In this document: piece after piece, positions 1-8,270 of the stretch
How positions within the stretch are numbered: position 1 is the first letter of the stretch
Layout: each line of letters opens with the position of its first letter
Assembly (NCBI GenBank): GCA_021793155.1
Contig: JAJYTF010000010.1
Coordinates: forward strand, 62,001-126,000
Direction of reading: 5' to 3'
DNA: 64,000 nt
Origin: Pseudomonadota bacterium
Lineage (GTDB): Bacteria > Pseudomonadota > Alphaproteobacteria > Rhodospirillales > Magnetospirillaceae
Notes under the pieces: model-generated
Told to the model about the DNA's origin: nothing
Database searches by the model: none
The model's input: only the letters and a program-made list of their open reading frames with translations
Translations under genes and position numbers: made by a program

Positions 1-517
1 GAAAGCCTGGATCGACTCGGGCAAAGACATCGTCATCGCGGTGAATACCTCGCCGCGTCAGCTGCGCCATCCAGGAATAGTGGAGTCGGTCGAGCGGGCC
101 CTGGCGGAAAGCGGACTGCCGGCGGACCGGCTGGAACTCGAGATCACCGAAAGCTTCCTGATCGTCGACCCCAACCATACGGCCGGTGTTCTTGAACAGC
201 TGGATCGGCTGGGGGTGCGCCTATCCCTTGACGACTTCGGCACCGGATATTCTTCGCTCAGCTACCTGAAGCGCTATCCCTTCCACACCCTCAAGATCGA
301 CCGCAATTTCATCCGCGATGTCCTGACCGATCCCAATGATCGCGCTCTGGTGAATGCGATCATCGCCATGGCCCGTAGCCTCAACCTGAATATCGTCGCC
401 GAGGGCGTCGAAACCGTCGAGCAGATGGAATTCCTGCGCCAGCAAGGCTGCGACATCATTCAGGGTTATCACTACAGCCGGCCGTTATCGGCTGCTCAGG
501 TCGCGCAATTCGCTTAG
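1..517 (+). CDS. EAL-domain cyclic-di-GMP phosphodiesterase, C-terminal fragment
   Basis: The reading frame is open from the left edge, so only the C-terminal ~170 residues of an EAL domain are present; the EAL signature lies outside. Visible family residues are VNTS (metal-binding Asn), ELEITES, DDFGTGYSS (metal and loop 6), LKID (catalytic Lys) and AEGVE. These match active c-di-GMP phosphodiesterases, so the enzyme is probably catalytically competent. The domain ends shortly before the TAG stop, so nothing follows the EAL domain. The next large gene (1693-4713) carries a very similar EAL domain, which suggests a local group of c-di-GMP genes. Whether a GGDEF or sensor domain precedes it cannot be seen. 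Confidence 0.93.
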   Translation, partial: KAWIDSGKDIVIAVNTSPRQLRHPGIVESVERALAESGLPADRLELEITESFLIVDPNHTAGVLEQLDRLGVRLSLDDFGTGYSSLSYLKRYPFHTLKIDRNFIRDVLTDPNDRALVNAIIAMARSLNLNIVAEGVETVEQMEFLRQQGCDIIQGYHYSRPLSAAQVAQFA

Positions 518-804
518 TGGTTTGGTGCTGATTTAGCGCCGCCGCACTCAATCGCCGTTCGTTTTACCTGTAAACACTCTCGCCCGCGGCCAATTACGCT
601 CACTCAAAGGAGGAATATCAACTTTCGATACTTCCATCCCAGGGCGATAACAGCGAGGCGCACATCCCTTTTAATAGCCGTTTACATCGGCACTCAACAT
701 TTCATCGCAAAAGATTTGCTGAATGTTGCGCGACGCCTTAGTGTAAGAAAAGCATCATCCAATAGTTTCCGACCCCTCCGGGGCCGGCGAGCAGGTCGGA
801 CGAA

Positions 805-1566
805 GTGACACCCTCGAAGGCACGCTCTGCGTTGTCCATCCTTCTGGTCGAGGACAACGAGATCAATCACAAGGTTGCCGAGGCCTTCCTGACCCGGGCC
901 GGGCACCATGTGACATCGTGTTTCAACGGAACCACCGCCGTTCATGCCGCCGCCAATCAGGACTTCGATATCGTCTTGATGGATATCCAGATGCCGGACA
1001 TGGATGGACTGGAGGCGACGCGATGTATTCGGGCGCTGGCGGACCACCGAAAGGCCGCCGTTCCCATACTGGCTTTGACGGCCAATTGCTCGCGTGAGGA
1101 AGTTCGCGGCTACCTTGCAGCGGGAATGAACGGAGCCATCGAAAAGCCGCTGCGCAAGAACACCATCGATTCGGCCCTGGCTCCGTTTTCCGCGCCCACC
1201 CGGACGGAGGAGCCCCTCGCCACGCCGATCATCGACGAGCAGCATCTGCGACTCTTGGCCGAGGCCATCGAGCCGCAGAGGCTGGGCGAGTTGTATGAGT
1301 TGGCGCGGCGCTCGATCCTGGAGGCGGCGGACCTGCTGCGTTTCCGGTGGCGCGAGGAGAACGGCGACGGCGCAGGGAAATCCGCTCACCGCCTGGCCGG
1401 CGTCGCCAGCAATTTCGGCTGCGTGGCGCTCGCCTCCGTTGCCCGCGAGATCGAATGCCGTTGTCGCAACGGCGCGGACGGCAGGGATATGGCGCCAGAG
1501 TTTGAAGAGGTTCTTGCAGCGACCCTGGCCAGATTGCCGAGCGGCGGAAGAACGCCCGAAACATGA
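805..1566 (+). CDS. Response regulator receiver protein with C-terminal Hpt domain
   Basis: 253-residue protein with two phosphorelay modules and no output domain. The receiver (about 10-125) has the acidic pocket VEDN, phospho-acceptor D60 in VLMDIQMPDMDG, LTAN and the switch lysine K114 in IEKPL. The Hpt domain (about 145-245) has the phospho-accepting histidine H195 in SAHRLAGVASNFG. Such proteins shuttle phosphate between hybrid kinases and final regulators. The start is a GTG with only a weak Shine-Dalgarno (GAGCAGG), so the N-terminus is uncertain. No kinase is adjacent; the downstream GGDEF/EAL protein has a HisKA-like segment without histidine, so it cannot be a direct phosphodonor through that segment. 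Confidence 0.9.
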   Translation: MTPSKARSALSILLVEDNEINHKVAEAFLTRAGHHVTSCFNGTTAVHAAANQDFDIVLMDIQMPDMDGLEATRCIRALADHRKAAVPILALTANCSREEVRGYLAAGMNGAIEKPLRKNTIDSALAPFSAPTRTEEPLATPIIDEQHLRLLAEAIEPQRLGELYELARRSILEAADLLRFRWREENGDGAGKSAHRLAGVASNFGCVALASVAREIECRCRNGADGRDMAPEFEEVLAATLARLPSGGRTPET

Positions 1567-1692
1567 AATTATTCACAAATTCGTGGAAATAGCTGCGCAT
1601 TTGCGCCACTCTTTGTACTCTAACGATTTCGCGCCGCCGTTGTCCTGAGCGGTGAGACGCTCACACCTTCGCAGAGGCTTTCTAGACAGAGG

Positions 1693-4600
1693 ATGTTCCC
1701 GGCAAGCGTCCCGAATCTGGTGGTCACCGTAGCTTCGCCGCTATTGTGGATGGCGAGTCTCGTTGTGTTCAGCTGCCATTTGCAGCGGGGCAAAGGTTTG
1801 GATCGGACGTTCCGGCTGCTGCTGCTGGTGCTTGCCCTGGATGCCGGGCGCGGGGTTATCGAGGCAGCCTATTTTGGGGCTCTGAGGCTGGGCGCGGTCG
1901 GCCATGGTTCGGGAAACATAGTGGCGGCGGCAATGACGCCACCAGGCTTGGGCCTGCTTCCGGGACTCGTCGACCTTGTGGCCGCCTGCGCCATGCTCCT
2001 GGTCCTTGGCCGCCTGTGGCTACCCAATGAAATCCGTCAACGCCGACAGATGGTGCGCCAGGCCTGGGAGACCGGCCTGCGGCTACAACGCCTTCTCCAC
2101 CATTCTCCCAATGCGATCCTGGTTTACCAGGACGATGGCCGTTTGCTCGAAGTCAACGACGTGGCCTGCGACAGACTTGGCTATAACCGCGACGAATTGC
2201 TGAGCAAGAACGTCGGCGAGATCGCCCTTCCCAAGGCCGGCACGCAGACGAAAGAGATACAGCGCCGGCTGGCCGAGGGCGAAGTGCTGCACCTGGAAGA
2301 GCTGCACCGGCGCCGTGACGGATCGACTTTCCCCGTAGAGACCTCGATGGCGGCGATGAAGGGCGAGGACGGCAAGAGCGTCATCACCGCGTTGTGCCGG
2401 GACCTCTCCACGGCAGCTCCCGCACAGCGGCTGACAGCGCCCAGCGAGCGACTCATCGAGAGCGCCAGCTACAAGCTGCGAACCCCGCTGAATACCATTC
2501 TCGGCCTGTCGGAAATGATCTCGGGCGGCATCTGCGGCCCCATCGAAAACGCCAAAATCAACGAATATCTGGCAGACATCCACGCATCCGGCCTCGACTT
2601 GCTGAAGGTCATCGACAACCTTTCCAGCTTGGCCGCGGTCGAAGCGGCGATGGGGTCCGAGCAACAGAGCTATCGCACCATCATCGAGATGTCGCCGGAC
2701 ACCATCTGCCTGTGCCGCGAGGGCATCGTCACCTTCGTCAACGCCGCCGGCGTCCGCCTGCTGGGCAGCCCCCACGCATCGCATATCGAAGGCACGGCCT
2801 TCCGCAATTTCGTCCATGCGGATTATCAGGTTCTTTGCGACGACAATTTTGGGCCGCTGATCGGCGAATCGGCGGCGACGCCGATGAAATTCATCAGCCC
2901 CACGGGCAAGAGCGTCGATGTGCTGGTATCCGCTGCGGCGGCACCCCAACGGGACGGCACGGTCCTGGTCCTGGTGCGCAACATCTCGGAGCTGACCCGC
3001 GCCACCCGCGACACCGCCGCCCAGCTCAAGCGCCTCAACAGCATTCTCGACACCGCGGTGGACGCCATCCTGGTGTGCGACGAAACAGGCCGCATCGAGA
3101 CGTTCAACCGCTCTGCCGAAGCGATGTTCGGCTATGGCGCACCGGAAGCGATGGGACAACCGGTGGAAATCCTCATGACACCGGTCGATGCCGCCGAACA
3201 CCAGCAACGAATCGAGCGCTATCTTGCCTCCCGGCATGCCTCGGGCATCGGCATGGGCCGTGAAGTGACGGCGAGACGCAAGGACGGAACGATCTTCCCG
3301 GCGGAAATCTCGCTGTCGGTATGCCACCTGGACGACCGAACACTGTTCACGGCGATGGTCCGCGACGTCACCGAACGGCGCAATTTCGAGGACTACCTGG
3401 CCCACTCGGCGACGCACGACATGCTGACGGGCCTGCCCAACCGCCGCCTGCTGCAGGACCGGTTGCTGCAAGCGGTGGAGCGGGCGGAAGCCGACCACAC
3501 CATGGTGGCGGTATGGTTCATCGATCTCGACGGATTCAAGACGGTCAATGACGTGATGGGCCATTCCGCCGGGGACGAACTGCTGATCGAGGCCGGCCAG
3601 CGAATGGCCGGCAGCCTCAAGCCGAGCGATACCGTGGCGCGGTTCGGCGGCGACGAATTTACCCTGATCATCACGGGGGTGCACCGCCGCGACCAGATCG
3701 TGCAGGCGATGGAAGACTTTCTCCAGTCCATTTCGCGGCCCTTCACCCTGCGCGGCCGCGAAGTGACCCTGACGGCCAATATCGGTATCGCGCTGTATCC
3801 CGATCATTCCCGCGTCCCATCGGATTTGATCACCCACGCCAGCGCCGCCATGATGTTCGCCAAGGCCACCGGCCGGAATCTGTTCCGCTTCTTCGATCCT
3901 GTCATGCACAGCCAGTCAGTCGAGCGGCTGACATTGGAAAACGAATTGCGCCGGGGCATCGAGCGCGGCGAGCTGATCGTCCACTACCAGCCGCAGGTCG
4001 AGGTGGCCACCGGTCGGATCGTCGGTCTGGAGGCGCTGGTACGGTGGAAGCACCCGCAATTGGGAATGGTGCTGCCGTCGCGCTTCATTTCCATCGCCGA
4101 GCAGACCGGCTTGATCGTGCCTTTGGGCGAATGGGTTCTGCGCCAGGCCTGCCAGGATCTGCGCCGCCTGGAGGAGATGGGATTTCAGGATGTGACGGTC
4201 GGCGTCAATATCTCGGCCAAACAGTTCGGGGATGTGGATGTGCTGGCGCTGATCCAGAGCGCCATCGACGACACGGGAATCAATCCCCGGCATCTCGACG
4301 TCGAAATTACCGAAAGCACCTTGATGAACGACCCGGAAAACGTGGTCGGTTACCTTGACCGCATGAGCGCGCTCGGCATCAAGCTGTCGATCGACGACTT
4401 CGGAACGGGCTATTCCTCGCTGAACTACCTGAAGCGGTTCCCGGTCAACACTCTCAAGATTGACCAGTCGTTCGTCGTCGACATCGCCGACAATCCGAAG
4501 GACGAGGCCATCGCCGTCACCATCATCACCCTGGCGCATTCGATGGGCATGCGGGCCTTGGCCGAAGGCGTCGAATTTCCCAAGCAGATGGAAATCCTGA

Positions 4601-4713
4601 AGGATTACGGCTGCGACATCATCCAGGGTTACCTTTACAGCAAGCCGCTGGCCCTGGACGCGATCATCGATCGCCTGCAGAACAACCGCACCCTGACGGC
4701 GGTCGCGGGATAA
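1693..4713 (+). CDS. Membrane PAS-GGDEF-EAL protein with a degenerate HisKA-like segment
   Basis: 1006-residue bifunctional c-di-GMP protein. Order: about three N-terminal hydrophobic segments (8-29, 40-63, 88-110), a PAS domain (about 130-240), a helical hairpin closely resembling a histidine-kinase DHp domain (about 252-320), two more PAS domains (about 325-435 and 445-562), GGDEF (about 570-735; intact GGDEF at 652-656) and EAL (about 745-1000; EAL at 780-782, ITES, DDFGTGYSS). Both catalytic domains keep their signatures. In the DHp-like segment the expected His of SHELRTPLN is Tyr260 (ASYKLRTPLN), and no HATPase domain follows, so it is probably a dimerisation or signal-transmission element. 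The gene starts at ATG 126 nt after the REC-Hpt gene and may be co-transcribed with it. Confidence 0.93.
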   Translation: MFPASVPNLVVTVASPLLWMASLVVFSCHLQRGKGLDRTFRLLLLVLALDAGRGVIEAAYFGALRLGAVGHGSGNIVAAAMTPPGLGLLPGLVDLVAACAMLLVLGRLWLPNEIRQRRQMVRQAWETGLRLQRLLHHSPNAILVYQDDGRLLEVNDVACDRLGYNRDELLSKNVGEIALPKAGTQTKEIQRRLAEGEVLHLEELHRRRDGSTFPVETSMAAMKGEDGKSVITALCRDLSTAAPAQRLTAPSERLIESASYKLRTPLNTILGLSEMISGGICGPIENAKINEYLADIHASGLDLLKVIDNLSSLAAVEAAMGSEQQSYRTIIEMSPDTICLCREGIVTFVNAAGVRLLGSPHASHIEGTAFRNFVHADYQVLCDDNFGPLIGESAATPMKFISPTGKSVDVLVSAAAAPQRDGTVLVLVRNISELTRATRDTAAQLKRLNSILDTAVDAILVCDETGRIETFNRSAEAMFGYGAPEAMGQPVEILMTPVDAAEHQQRIERYLASRHASGIGMGREVTARRKDGTIFPAEISLSVCHLDDRTLFTAMVRDVTERRNFEDYLAHSATHDMLTGLPNRRLLQDRLLQAVERAEADHTMVAVWFIDLDGFKTVNDVMGHSAGDELLIEAGQRMAGSLKPSDTVARFGGDEFTLIITGVHRRDQIVQAMEDFLQSISRPFTLRGREVTLTANIGIALYPDHSRVPSDLITHASAAMMFAKATGRNLFRFFDPVMHSQSVERLTLENELRRGIERGELIVHYQPQVEVATGRIVGLEALVRWKHPQLGMVLPSRFISIAEQTGLIVPLGEWVLRQACQDLRRLEEMGFQDVTVGVNISAKQFGDVDVLALIQSAIDDTGINPRHLDVEITESTLMNDPENVVGYLDRMSALGIKLSIDDFGTGYSSLNYLKRFPVNTLKIDQSFVVDIADNPKDEAIAVTIITLAHSMGMRALAEGVEFPKQMEILKDYGCDIIQGYLYSKPLALDAIIDRLQNNRTLTAVAG

Positions 4714-4745
4714 TCCCCGCGGTGGCCACAGCCAATCCGAAAAAT

Positions 4746-4821
4746 AATCCGCAAAGATGACACAGATACCGCAGGTTGCTCGCGCAATGATACCTGCGCT
4801 CATCTGCATCATCTGCGGATT
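4746..4821. repeat. Long imperfect inverted repeat in intergenic space
   Basis: Two arms of about 30 nt face each other around a 15-nt loop. The left arm begins AATCCGC and runs to GCAGGT; the right arm begins ACCTGCG and ends GCGGATT. A few mismatches and one bulge interrupt the pairing. It lies between the convergent GGDEF/EAL gene and cysNC and could terminate both, but no T-tract follows. The ATCTGC/GCGGAT wording recalls dispersed extragenic palindromes known from other bacteria; that link is inferred from memory, not from a search. Confidence 0.6.
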
Positions 4822-4853
4822 TCGCACCTTGCCAATACCTCGCTTTCGCCCAT

Positions 4854-6779
4854 CTACAGCGCCACATCCGGCTGCAAGGGCGGCAGGACGGCAGCCTCGT
4901 CGTCGCGCTGCATGTCGCGCTCGACATAGCGGATCACCTGTTCAACCGCCTCCTCGATGTCGAGCGCTTCGGTGTCGACCACCAGTTCCGGGTGGGGCGG
5001 CGGCTCGTAAGGCGCGGTGATACCGGTGAACTCGGCGATGGCGCCTTGGCGGGCCTTGGCATAAAGACCCTTGGGATCGCGGGCCTCGCAGGTCTCGACG
5101 CCGGCTTTCACGTGAATTTCGTGGAACAGCCGGGGAGCTGCCGCCCGCGCCCGCTCCCGGTCCTGGCGATAGGGCGAGATGAAGGCCGTGACGACGATCA
5201 TCCCGGCCTGGGCGAACAAATGGGCGACTTCGCCGACACGGCGAATGTTCTCGGCCCGGTCTTGCGCATTGAAGCCGAGATCGGCGTTGAGCCCCTGACG
5301 AAGGTTGTCGCCGTCCAGCACGAAGACCTGATAGCCCTTTTGGAACAGGCGCCGTTCGACCTCCATCGCGATTGTGGACTTGCCGGCGCCGGACAGTCCG
5401 GTCAGCCACAGGATGCCGCCTTTGTGGCGATTGGTCAGCCAGCGCTCGCGCAAGGTGACCTTGTGGGCCACGGCGGTGATGTCTGCCGGCTGTCCGGCGG
5501 CGGCACCGCACTGGGTCGACAGCCCTTCGGCGGAAATGACGCCGCCGCCGACAATATCGAAATCGTCGACCAGGACGAAGCGGCCGGTGCGCGGATTGTC
5601 GGCGAACGGGTCGAGGGCGACCGGCCCGCGGGCTCGCAGCACGACTTCCGCCACTGCATTGCGTTCCACCCGGTCGTTGCTCACCGAAGCCAGGTCGGTG
5701 ACGTCGATCACCCGCTCGACCTTCTCGACGGTGACGATGTGCTCGGCTGTGGCCAGCTTCAACTTGTACCGACGTCCCTCCGACAGCGCCGTCCGCCCCA
5801 GCCAGAACAGCCGGGCGCGGAACAGATCGGTGGCGGTGGGAGCGGCGTCGATCAGGCTGGCGATCTGGCCACGCTCGATGAAGATCTGTTCGTCCAGGGT
5901 GACGCCGATGGACTGCCCGGCCGCCGCGGCGATGGCCGGCATCTCCCGGTTCCAGCTTTCGATCGAGGCGATCCGCGCGGTCTTGCCCGAAGGCGAGAAC
6001 AGCAGCCGGTCGCCCACCTTCAGCCGGCCGCTCTCGATGCGCCCGGCGATGATGCGGCGGTGGTCGAACTTGAACACGTCCTGCACGGGGAAGCGTAACG
6101 GCAGATCAGTCGGTGCCGCCGCCGCCCGGAAGCCGTCCAGCGCCTCGACCACCGTCGGGCCGGCATACCACGGAGTCGCTGTCGAACGGGCCACGACGTT
6201 GTCGCCATGGCGGGCGGCGATGGGAATGATCTCGGTGGGCGTCACGCCGATTTCGGCCAGATAGGCGCGGATCTCGCTGGAAACCTGATCGAAACGCTCC
6301 CGCGAGAAGTCCACCGCGTCCATCTTGTTGACCACCACCGCAAGCTGGCGCAAGCCCAGCAGGTGCAGCAGATAGCCGTGGCGGCGCGACTGCTCCTGGA
6401 CCCCGTCGATGGCGTCCACCACCAGCACTGCGGCGTCCGCGCTGGCGGCGCCGGTGATCATGTTCTTGAGGAACTCCTTGTGGCCCGGCGCATCGATGAT
6501 GACATAGGGACGCAGCGCGCTGCGGAACGGGATCTGCGCCGTGTCGATGGTGATCCCCTGGTCGCGTTCGGCCTGCAGCGCGTCCATGACGAAGGCCCAT
6601 TCGAACGGCATGCCCCTCTTGGCACAGACTTCGCGCAACGAGTCCACTTTGCCTTCGGGCAGGGAATCGGTCTCGTGCAGCAGGCGGCCGACCAGGGTCG
6701 ACTTGCCGTGGTCCACATGGCCGACGATGACGATCTTCAGCGTGGCCGGAGTCGAAAGAACAGAGGTGTCGTGCGGCAT
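4854..6779 (-). CDS. cysNC: Bifunctional sulfate adenylyltransferase subunit 1 / adenylylsulfate kinase
   Basis: 641-residue fusion. The N-terminal GTPase half (about 1-430) resembles elongation factors: G1 at 20-27 (GHVDHGKS), DAPGHKEF (G3) and NKMD (G4). It drives APS formation by CysD. The C-terminal 200 residues are an APS kinase with P-loop GLSGAGKST, the DGDN motif and [10 protein letters not shown], phosphorylating APS to PAPS. The start MPHDTSV was chosen because it lies 1 nt after the cysD stop; a longer frame would run back through cysD. It is the last gene of the operon. The partner CysH looks like an APS rather than PAPS reductase, so the kinase half may mainly supply PAPS for sulfation. 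Confidence 0.95.
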   Translation of the reverse strand: MPHDTSVLSTPATLKIVIVGHVDHGKSTLVGRLLHETDSLPEGKVDSLREVCAKRGMPFEWAFVMDALQAERDQGITIDTAQIPFRSALRPYVIIDAPGHKEFLKNMITGAASADAAVLVVDAIDGVQEQSRRHGYLLHLLGLRQLAVVVNKMDAVDFSRERFDQVSSEIRAYLAEIGVTPTEIIPIAARHGDNVVARSTATPWYAGPTVVEALDGFRAAAAPTDLPLRFPVQDVFKFDHRRIIAGRIESGRLKVGDRLLFSPSGKTARIASIESWNREMPAIAAAAGQSIGVTLDEQIFIERGQIASLIDAAPTATDLFRARLFWLGRTALSEGRRYKLKLATAEHIVTVEKVERVIDVTDLASVSNDRVERNAVAEVVLRARGPVALDPFADNPRTGRFVLVDDFDIVGGGVISAEGLSTQCGAAAGQPADITAVAHKVTLRERWLTNRHKGGILWLTGLSGAGKSTIAMEVERRLFQKGYQVFVLDGDNLRQGLNADLGFNAQDRAENIRRVGEVAHLFAQAGMIVVTAFISPYRQDRERARAAAPRLFHEIHVKAGVETCEARDPKGLYAKARQGAIAEFTGITAPYEPPPHPELVVDTEALDIEEAVEQVIRYVERDMQRDDEAAVLPPLQPDVAL

Positions 6780-6780
6780 C

Positions 6781-7584
6781 TTACATGTATCCCTGCGAGC
6801 GCAGACGCTCGAAGGCGTCTTCCGATTCCTTGTCCTGCGCCCGTCCCGACCGCTCGGAAACCCGGGTATGGCGCAATTCTTCGATGATTTCCGCCACCGT
6901 CGAGGCCGAGCTTGCCACCGTTCCGGTGCAGGGCGCGCAGCCGAGCGAGCGGTAGCGGCGGCCATCCTTGGCGAAATAGAGGTCGACTACCGGGATGTTC
7001 TCCCGCTCGATGTAGCGCCAGACGTCCAGTTCACCCCAGTGCAGGAGCGGATGGATACGCAGATGGGTGCCCGGGGCAAAGTCGGTCTTGAACTGGTCCC
7101 AGAACTCCGGCGGCTGATCCTTGAAGTCCCACTCCGCCGCCGCATTGCGTGGGCTGAACACCCGTTCCTTGGCCCTGGTCCCTTCTTCGTCACGTCGAAT
7201 GCCGGCGATGACCCCGGTGAAGCCGTGCTCGCGGATGATCTGCTTCAGGGGTTCGGTCTTCAGGGCCGAACAGCAGGTTACCCGGCCTTGGTGCGGGTGC
7301 ATGCCTTCGGCCAACGCCGCCTTGTTCCCCCCGATGATCAACGGCAGAGTCCATTCCCGGGCCACCCGATCGCGAAACTCGATCATCTCGGGGATCTTGT
7401 AGCTGGTGTCCACATGCACCACGGGAAACGGCACATGGCCAAAGAACGCCTTGCGGGCCAGCCACAGGAGAACGTTGGAGTCCTTGCCGATCGACCACAG
7501 CATGGCGATCTTGTCGATGCGGTTGAAGGCCTCGCGGAGAATGAAGATGCTCTGGCTTTCCAGGGCGTCGAGGTCGCTGTTCAT
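6781..7584 (-). CDS. cysD: Sulfate adenylyltransferase subunit 2
   Basis: 267 residues, ATP pyrophosphatase (PP-loop) family. It catalyses ATP + sulfate to APS + PPi, with the CysN GTPase as activating partner. The PP-loop is seen as a variant near residue 31 ([18 protein letters not shown]), followed by [30 protein letters not shown] and the C-terminal [11 protein letters not shown] segment, all standard for CysD. The gene starts with an ATG inside the cysH stop (ATGA, 4-nt overlap), indicating translational coupling, and is followed 1 nt later by cysNC. Length is somewhat below the ~300 residues of enterobacterial CysD but normal for this clade. Confidence 0.96.
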   Translation of the reverse strand: MNSDLDALESQSIFILREAFNRIDKIAMLWSIGKDSNVLLWLARKAFFGHVPFPVVHVDTSYKIPEMIEFRDRVAREWTLPLIIGGNKAALAEGMHPHQGRVTCCSALKTEPLKQIIREHGFTGVIAGIRRDEEGTRAKERVFSPRNAAAEWDFKDQPPEFWDQFKTDFAPGTHLRIHPLLHWGELDVWRYIERENIPVVDLYFAKDGRRYRSLGCAPCTGTVASSASTVAEIIEELRHTRVSERSGRAQDKESEDAFERLRSQGYM

Positions 7585-8270
7585 AGCGTCGTGCCTACCT
7601 TATGAATTCCACATTCCGTCTTCGCCGAACCGGCCCAGCGGCCGGCCCGTACCGGTTCACCGGGCTCGGTCGGCCTGGAACAGGGCCAACAGCCGATGGA
7701 ACGATAGCCTTGCGCCACCAGTGGGTGGCGCGGCAGACGCAACGCATCGAAGGCGGCATCGATACGCGCCTGACTCCACGAGGCCAGCGGACTGAGCTTG
7801 AGCTGACCCTCGTTGCCCGGCTCGATGGAACGGAGTTGGGCGCGCTCTGCACCGTGGAACCGCTTGCGGCCGTCCACCAGGACCTGAAATCCGGCCACCG
7901 CCTGGCGCAGCGGCAATACCTTGCGCAGGTGACAACAGGCCTCGGGATCGCTGCGCCACAGCTCCTCGGCCTCGGCGAGACGCGCCGGCGCCGGGCGGAC
8001 GACGCGCAGATCGATCAGCCCGAGGAGCCGCGACAACTCGGTACGGTAGGCCAGGGTCTCGTCGAACAGTTCGCCCGTATCGAGGAAGATCACCGGCAGA
8101 CCTGGATCGACCTCGGCCACCATGGCGAGGAGCACCGCCGACTCGGCGCCGAACGAGCTGACCGCCGCCACTCTGCCGGGGAACTCCTGGCAAATCGCCC
8201 GCAACAGGTCGCTCCCATCCAGGTGACCGTAGGCCAGGCGCAACGAGCCGATCCGATTGACCGGACTCAT
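7581..8270 (-). CDS. cysH: Assimilatory phosphoadenylyl/adenylyl-sulfate reductase, probably APS-type
   Basis: 229 residues, reducing activated sulfate to sulfite with thioredoxin. The PP-loop-like SSFGAES is at 38-44. The catalytic cysteine is C220 in KTECGIH. Two further pairs are present: C112-C113 (ACCHLRK) and C194/C197 (GCWPC). These four cysteines are the known ligands of the [4Fe-4S] cluster in assimilatory APS reductases and are absent from enterobacterial PAPS reductases, so APS is the likely substrate. The ATG at 8270 overlaps the stop of the upstream sulfite reductase (ATGA), and the gene's own stop overlaps the cysD start, so three genes are tightly coupled. An upstream in-frame ATG would overlap the sulfite reductase further and is less likely. 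Confidence 0.93.
   Translation of the reverse strand: MSPVNRIGSLRLAYGHLDGSDLLRAICQEFPGRVAAVSSFGAESAVLLAMVAEVDPGLPVIFLDTGELFDETLAYRTELSRLLGLIDLRVVRPAPARLAEAEELWRSDPEACCHLRKVLPLRQAVAGFQVLVDGRKRFHGAERAQLRSIEPGNEGQLKLSPLASWSQARIDAAFDALRLPRHPLVAQGYRSIGCWPCSRPTEPGEPVRAGRWAGSAKTECGIHKVGTTL

Noticed and set aside
606-660. Strong Shine-Dalgarno-like AAAGGAGGAATATC in the gap after the EAL gene
   Set aside because: No ATG, GTG or TTG follows at a suitable distance with an open frame; only a 12-codon frame from ATA is possible.
2083-3909. 608-codon open frame on the minus strand opposite the GGDEF/EAL gene
   Set aside because: It is antisense to a gene with clear PAS and GGDEF motifs. Its composition is the usual mirror of high-GC coding DNA and it shows no domain.
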